From Pseudooceanicola atlanticus (GTDB lineage: Bacteria > Pseudomonadota > Alphaproteobacteria > Rhodobacterales > Rhodobacteraceae): a DNA stretch of 64,000 bases. The notes beneath the pieces were generated by a model. It saw only the letters and a list, made by a program, of their open reading frames with translations. It was not told the DNA's origin and did not search any database. The stretch lies in NCBI RefSeq assembly GCF_000768315.1, contig NZ_AQQX01000013.1, positions 37,423-101,422 on the forward strand. Direction: 5' to 3'. Both the position numbers and the translations under genes were made by a program. Of this stretch, positions 61,459 through 64,000 are shown one piece after another (the first letter of the stretch is position 1; each line of letters begins with the position of its first letter).

Positions 61459-63087
61459 ATGCCGCTGGACGACCGTTACCAACTGGCTTTCAAGCTTTAT
61501 ACCTATGAACGCTCGGCGGATCAGGATGCGGAGACGCCGGTGCGCCATCCGGTCGTGGTCGTGGGGGGCGGACCGATCGGCGTGGCCACGGCGCTCGATC
61601 TCGGTTTGCAGGGCATTCCGGTTGTCGTGCTGGACGATCACGAGGGGATCGGCCAGGGCAGCCGCGCGATCTGCTTTGCCAAGCGCAGCCTGGAGATCGC
61701 AAACCGGTACGGATGCGCCGAAAAGATGCTCGACAAGGGGGTCGTGTGGAACCTGGGCAAGGTGTTTCACGAGGACCGGAAGGTCTATGAATTCAACCTC
61801 TTGCCGGAAGAGGGGCATCGCTTTCCAGCTTTTATCAATCTCCAGCAGCCCTATTTCGAGAAGTTCCTCGTCGAACGCGTCCGCCAGGCCCAGGCCGAGG
61901 GCGCCCCGATCGATATCAGGGGCCGCAATCGCGTCGACAGTATCGAGGTGAAGGAGGATCACACGACCCTCACCATCGCCACGCCCGAGGGGCCCTACAC
62001 GATTCAGGCCGATTGGTTGATCGCGGCGGACGGGGCCGGGTCGCCGATCCGGGGGATGATGGGGCTCGATTTCGACGGGCGCGTGTTCCAGGACAGTTTC
62101 CTGATCGCCGATATCAAGATGCTGGGCGAGGCCTTTCCGACCGAGCGTTGGTTCTGGTTCGAACCGTCGCACAAGGCGGGGGCCTCGACCCTGCTGCACA
62201 AGCAGCCGGACGATGTCTGGCGGGTCGACTTCCAGATCGGCTGGGACGTGGACCGCAAGGAAGAACTGAAAGAGGAAAACGTGCACCGCCGCCTGCGCGC
62301 GATGCTGGGGCCGGATGTGGAATACGAGCTTGTCTGGACCTCGATCTACACCTTCCAGTGCCGTCGCATGAAGCAGTTCCGCCATGGCCGGGTGATCTTT
62401 GCAGGCGACAGCGCCCACCAGGTCAGCCCCTTCGGTGCGCGGGGGGCCAATTCCGGGATGCAGGATGTCGACAACCTGGGCTGGAAGCTGGGTCTGGTGA
62501 TCCGGGGCGAGGCACCCGACCGGCTGCTCGACACCTATCACGAGGAGCGGGCCTACGGGGCGGATGAGAACATCCTTAATTCGACCCGCGCGACCGATTT
62601 CATCACGCCGAAATCGAAGACCAGCCACATCTTCCGCAACGCGGTGCTGGGGCTGGCAGAGCAGTTCGAATTTGCCCGGCCGCTGGTCAATTCCGGCCGT
62701 CTGTCGGTGCCCTGCACCTATGACGGCCTGTCTCTGACCGGTGAGGACGCGCTGGAGGGCGGCCCCGCCCGGACGCGTCCCGGCAGCCCGTGCCCCGACG
62801 CGCCGCTGGGCAACGGTTTCCTGTTGAACGGCCTTGGCGGCGGATTCACCATCCTGACCGTGGATACCGAAGCTCCCAATGAGATCACCGAAGGGGGCGT
62901 CACCGCGAACCATATGGCGATATCGGCGGCGGACGATGCGACAGGCGCGCTGGCGGAGCGTTACCTTGGCGAGGCGACACGCGCCGTCTACCTGATCCGG
63001 CCGGACCAGCATGTCGTTGCGCGCTGGACCAGCTACGACGAGGGCGCGCTACGTGCGGCCCTCCGCCGCGCCTGCGGAAAGGATTGA
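61459..63087 (+). CDS. FAD-dependent aromatic monooxygenase (MhpA-like)
   Basis: 542 aa from an ATG at 61459 after GGAGGAGG; an ATG at 61441 has no site. FAD fold VVVVGGGPIGVATALDLGLQ, DG motif LIAADGAGSPIRGMM, GD motif VIFAGDSAHQVSPFGARGAN, and a C-terminal thioredoxin-like domain. Closest in design to 3-(3-hydroxyphenyl)propionate hydroxylase. In the homogentisate cluster it may hydroxylate a hydroxyphenylacetate to homogentisate (inference). Confidence 0.9.
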   Translation: MPLDDRYQLAFKLYTYERSADQDAETPVRHPVVVVGGGPIGVATALDLGLQGIPVVVLDDHEGIGQGSRAICFAKRSLEIANRYGCAEKMLDKGVVWNLGKVFHEDRKVYEFNLLPEEGHRFPAFINLQQPYFEKFLVERVRQAQAEGAPIDIRGRNRVDSIEVKEDHTTLTIATPEGPYTIQADWLIAADGAGSPIRGMMGLDFDGRVFQDSFLIADIKMLGEAFPTERWFWFEPSHKAGASTLLHKQPDDVWRVDFQIGWDVDRKEELKEENVHRRLRAMLGPDVEYELVWTSIYTFQCRRMKQFRHGRVIFAGDSAHQVSPFGARGANSGMQDVDNLGWKLGLVIRGEAPDRLLDTYHEERAYGADENILNSTRATDFITPKSKTSHIFRNAVLGLAEQFEFARPLVNSGRLSVPCTYDGLSLTGEDALEGGPARTRPGSPCPDAPLGNGFLLNGLGGGFTILTVDTEAPNEITEGGVTANHMAISAADDATGALAERYLGEATRAVYLIRPDQHVVARWTSYDEGALRAALRRACGKD

Positions 63088-63092
63088 GCGCC

Positions 63093-63308
63093 ATGCCCCT
63101 GAACACCAAGCCAAACATTCCCGGCCCCGACGAATTCTATGCCGAGCTGATTCAGTCTCATGATGGTCTGTCGGACGATGAAAGCGCCGCGCTGAACGCG
63201 CGCCTGATCCTGCTTCTGGCCAACCATATCGGTGACAGGTCTGTGCTGTCAGAGGCCATCGTCGCCGCACGGCTTGACCGGCGGAGCCCAGAAGGAGCCG
63301 GCAGCTAG
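63093..63308 (+). CDS. DUF2783 small protein
   Basis: 71 aa from an ATG at 63093 with AAGGA upstream, 5 bp after the monooxygenase stop. Sequence NIPGPDEFYAELIQSHDGLS, ESAALNARLILLLANHIGD and SVLSEAIVAARL matches DUF2783, helical proteins found next to MhpA-like monooxygenases. Probable accessory subunit. Confidence 0.8.
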   Translation: MPLNTKPNIPGPDEFYAELIQSHDGLSDDESAALNARLILLLANHIGDRSVLSEAIVAARLDRRSPEGAGS

Positions 63309-63362
63309 GGATGATACCTATGGCTGATCCAATTCAGATAGCTGTACTTTCGTAAGTCTGTG

Positions 63363-63671
63363 TCATTGCAGAAACATTACGTGCTCTCTGAAGGGGGCAG
63401 AGAGGCCACGCAAGTGGTCAAGCCAGAATGCGAATTGAAATAGAATGTCTTGGCGGTTCTGGAAACGCATCAGGGCATTTGCGTATCGTCGTAGCCTCAG
63501 TTTCTGACAGAGTGTGCCGACTTGTCGAGTGACGTAGTGGATAACGGTCCGGTGGTCAGTGCGATAGATCAAGATATTGAACCGCTCCGGTTTTTCCGGA
63601 AGCTCCAAATCAAGGAACGATTTTAGCCATGGGAAAAGACAACTGAGCGAACTGCTATTCACTTGAGGCAT
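63363..63671 (-). CDS. doubtful ORF, hypothetical
   Basis: 102 aa without a convincing ribosome site; sequence contains RFNILIYRTDHRTVIHYVT and LRLRRYANALMRFQNRQDI. No domain recognised. The region is less GC-rich than the rest and lies next to IS3 debris, so this may be a fragment of a transferred gene. Confidence 0.25.
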   Translation of the reverse strand: MPQVNSSSLSCLFPWLKSFLDLELPEKPERFNILIYRTDHRTVIHYVTRQVGTLCQKLRLRRYANALMRFQNRQDILFQFAFWLDHLRGLSAPFREHVMFLQ

Positions 63672-63733
63672 GTTGGCCTGCTGCCGGTTTGGTGGGCACC
63701 GATATCGAGTGTTTATGCAACTTGAGACCCCAC

Positions 63734-63985
63734 ATGACGAGTAGAGTTTTCAGCCGCGAGTTTAAGCAGGAAGCGGTGGGACCCGCGACGTAGTGCGGTT
63801 TCAGTGCGGCCCAAGCTTCGAGGGATCATGGAATACATGCGACCGTGCTTCTGCGTTATACATTCTGCCGCCGCGGATGGCCGACTTCACTTGTGTCTGG
63901 ACGGCTGAAGGTTGGCTTTGCGTCGCCGCCGTCATCGACCTGTTCTCGCGCGTGACCTGCCCCCCGCGAAATCCCTCACCTTAAT
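63734..63985 (+). mobile_element. decayed IS3-family insertion sequence
   Basis: An ATG at 63734 encodes MTSRVFSREFKQEAVG, the start of IS3 OrfA, and stops after 19 codons. About 85 bp later a second piece (63877 on) reads FTCVWTAEGWLCVAAVIDLF, part of the OrfB integrase core around its second catalytic Asp. The region between has lost most of both genes, and the reading frame ends soon after. No complete ends are visible. Non-functional. Confidence 0.75.
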
Positions 63986-64000
63986 GTAGAGTCTGCGCCA

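Noticed and set aside
1..64000. CRISPR arrays, tRNA and rRNA genes, prophage
   Set aside because: No regularly spaced repeat array, cloverleaf-like sequence, rRNA-like sequence or phage structural gene noticed by eye.

Overview
The window looks like a chromosomal or large-plasmid segment of a high-GC alphaproteobacterium, most probably a marine Rhodobacteraceae (Roseobacter group). This is inferred from GC-rich codon use, TRAP transporters of both DctP and TAXI type, a paoABC-type aldehyde oxidoreductase, an HWE-type histidine kinase, a NaChBac-like sodium channel and homoprotocatechuate/homogentisate catabolism. I see no rRNA, tRNA, CRISPR array, replication origin or prophage. Mobile DNA is limited to a decayed IS3-family remnant at the right end.

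Layout. (1) 1-2834: a TRAP substrate-binding gene cut by the window edge, a cytochrome P450 with an unusual I-helix, and a divergent LysR regulator. (2) 3070-14584: a copper-resistance island with a CopA-type Cu+ ATPase carrying YHS domains, a CueR regulator, two CueR-type promoters, two different multicopper oxidases, three small c-type cytochromes, a CusF-like protein, a TolC-family protein, small His/Met/Cys-rich secreted proteins and a decayed pseudogene. (3) 14759-26266: a TetR regulator with two matching operators in front of a long operon encoding CoxG, a three-subunit molybdenum hydroxylase, a complete branched-chain-type ABC importer, a YCII-like protein, a cupin and a flavoprotein monooxygenase. 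This looks like an uncharacterised uptake-and-oxidation pathway. (4) 26533-33533: paoABC, a quinone-oxidoreductase-like enzyme and an MFS transporter. (5) 33712-38077: a LOV photoreceptor, a CheB-CheR-PAS-HWE kinase and a response regulator. (6) 38269-42832: a TetR regulator, an acyl-CoA synthetase, a GMC oxidoreductase and an AraC remnant. (7) 42810-52580: hpaR and hpaFEDGH (homoprotocatechuate meta-cleavage), a TAXI-TRAP transporter, an MBL-fold hydrolase and a MarR regulator. (8) 52740-56917: a membrane-bound spermidine-synthase-like protein, a soluble chemoreceptor and a voltage-gated Na+ channel. (9) 56983-63308: a MarR regulator and the homogentisate operon (hmgA, fahA, an MBL-fold protein, an MhpA-like monooxygenase, DUF2783). 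(10) 63363-64000: a doubtful ORF and IS3 debris.

How the parts work together. Regions 3, 7 and 9 are each a regulator facing a catabolic operon, with palindromic operators visible in the divergent gap. The first two also carry a transporter. Region 2 joins cytoplasmic Cu+ export with periplasmic Cu+ oxidation and binding, both arms reading CueR-like promoters. The most promising undescribed material is the molybdenum-hydroxylase/monooxygenase/ABC operon (15553-26266) and the LOV/HWE light-sensing cassette (33712-38077). Identifications rest on motif recognition by eye; no database search was possible.
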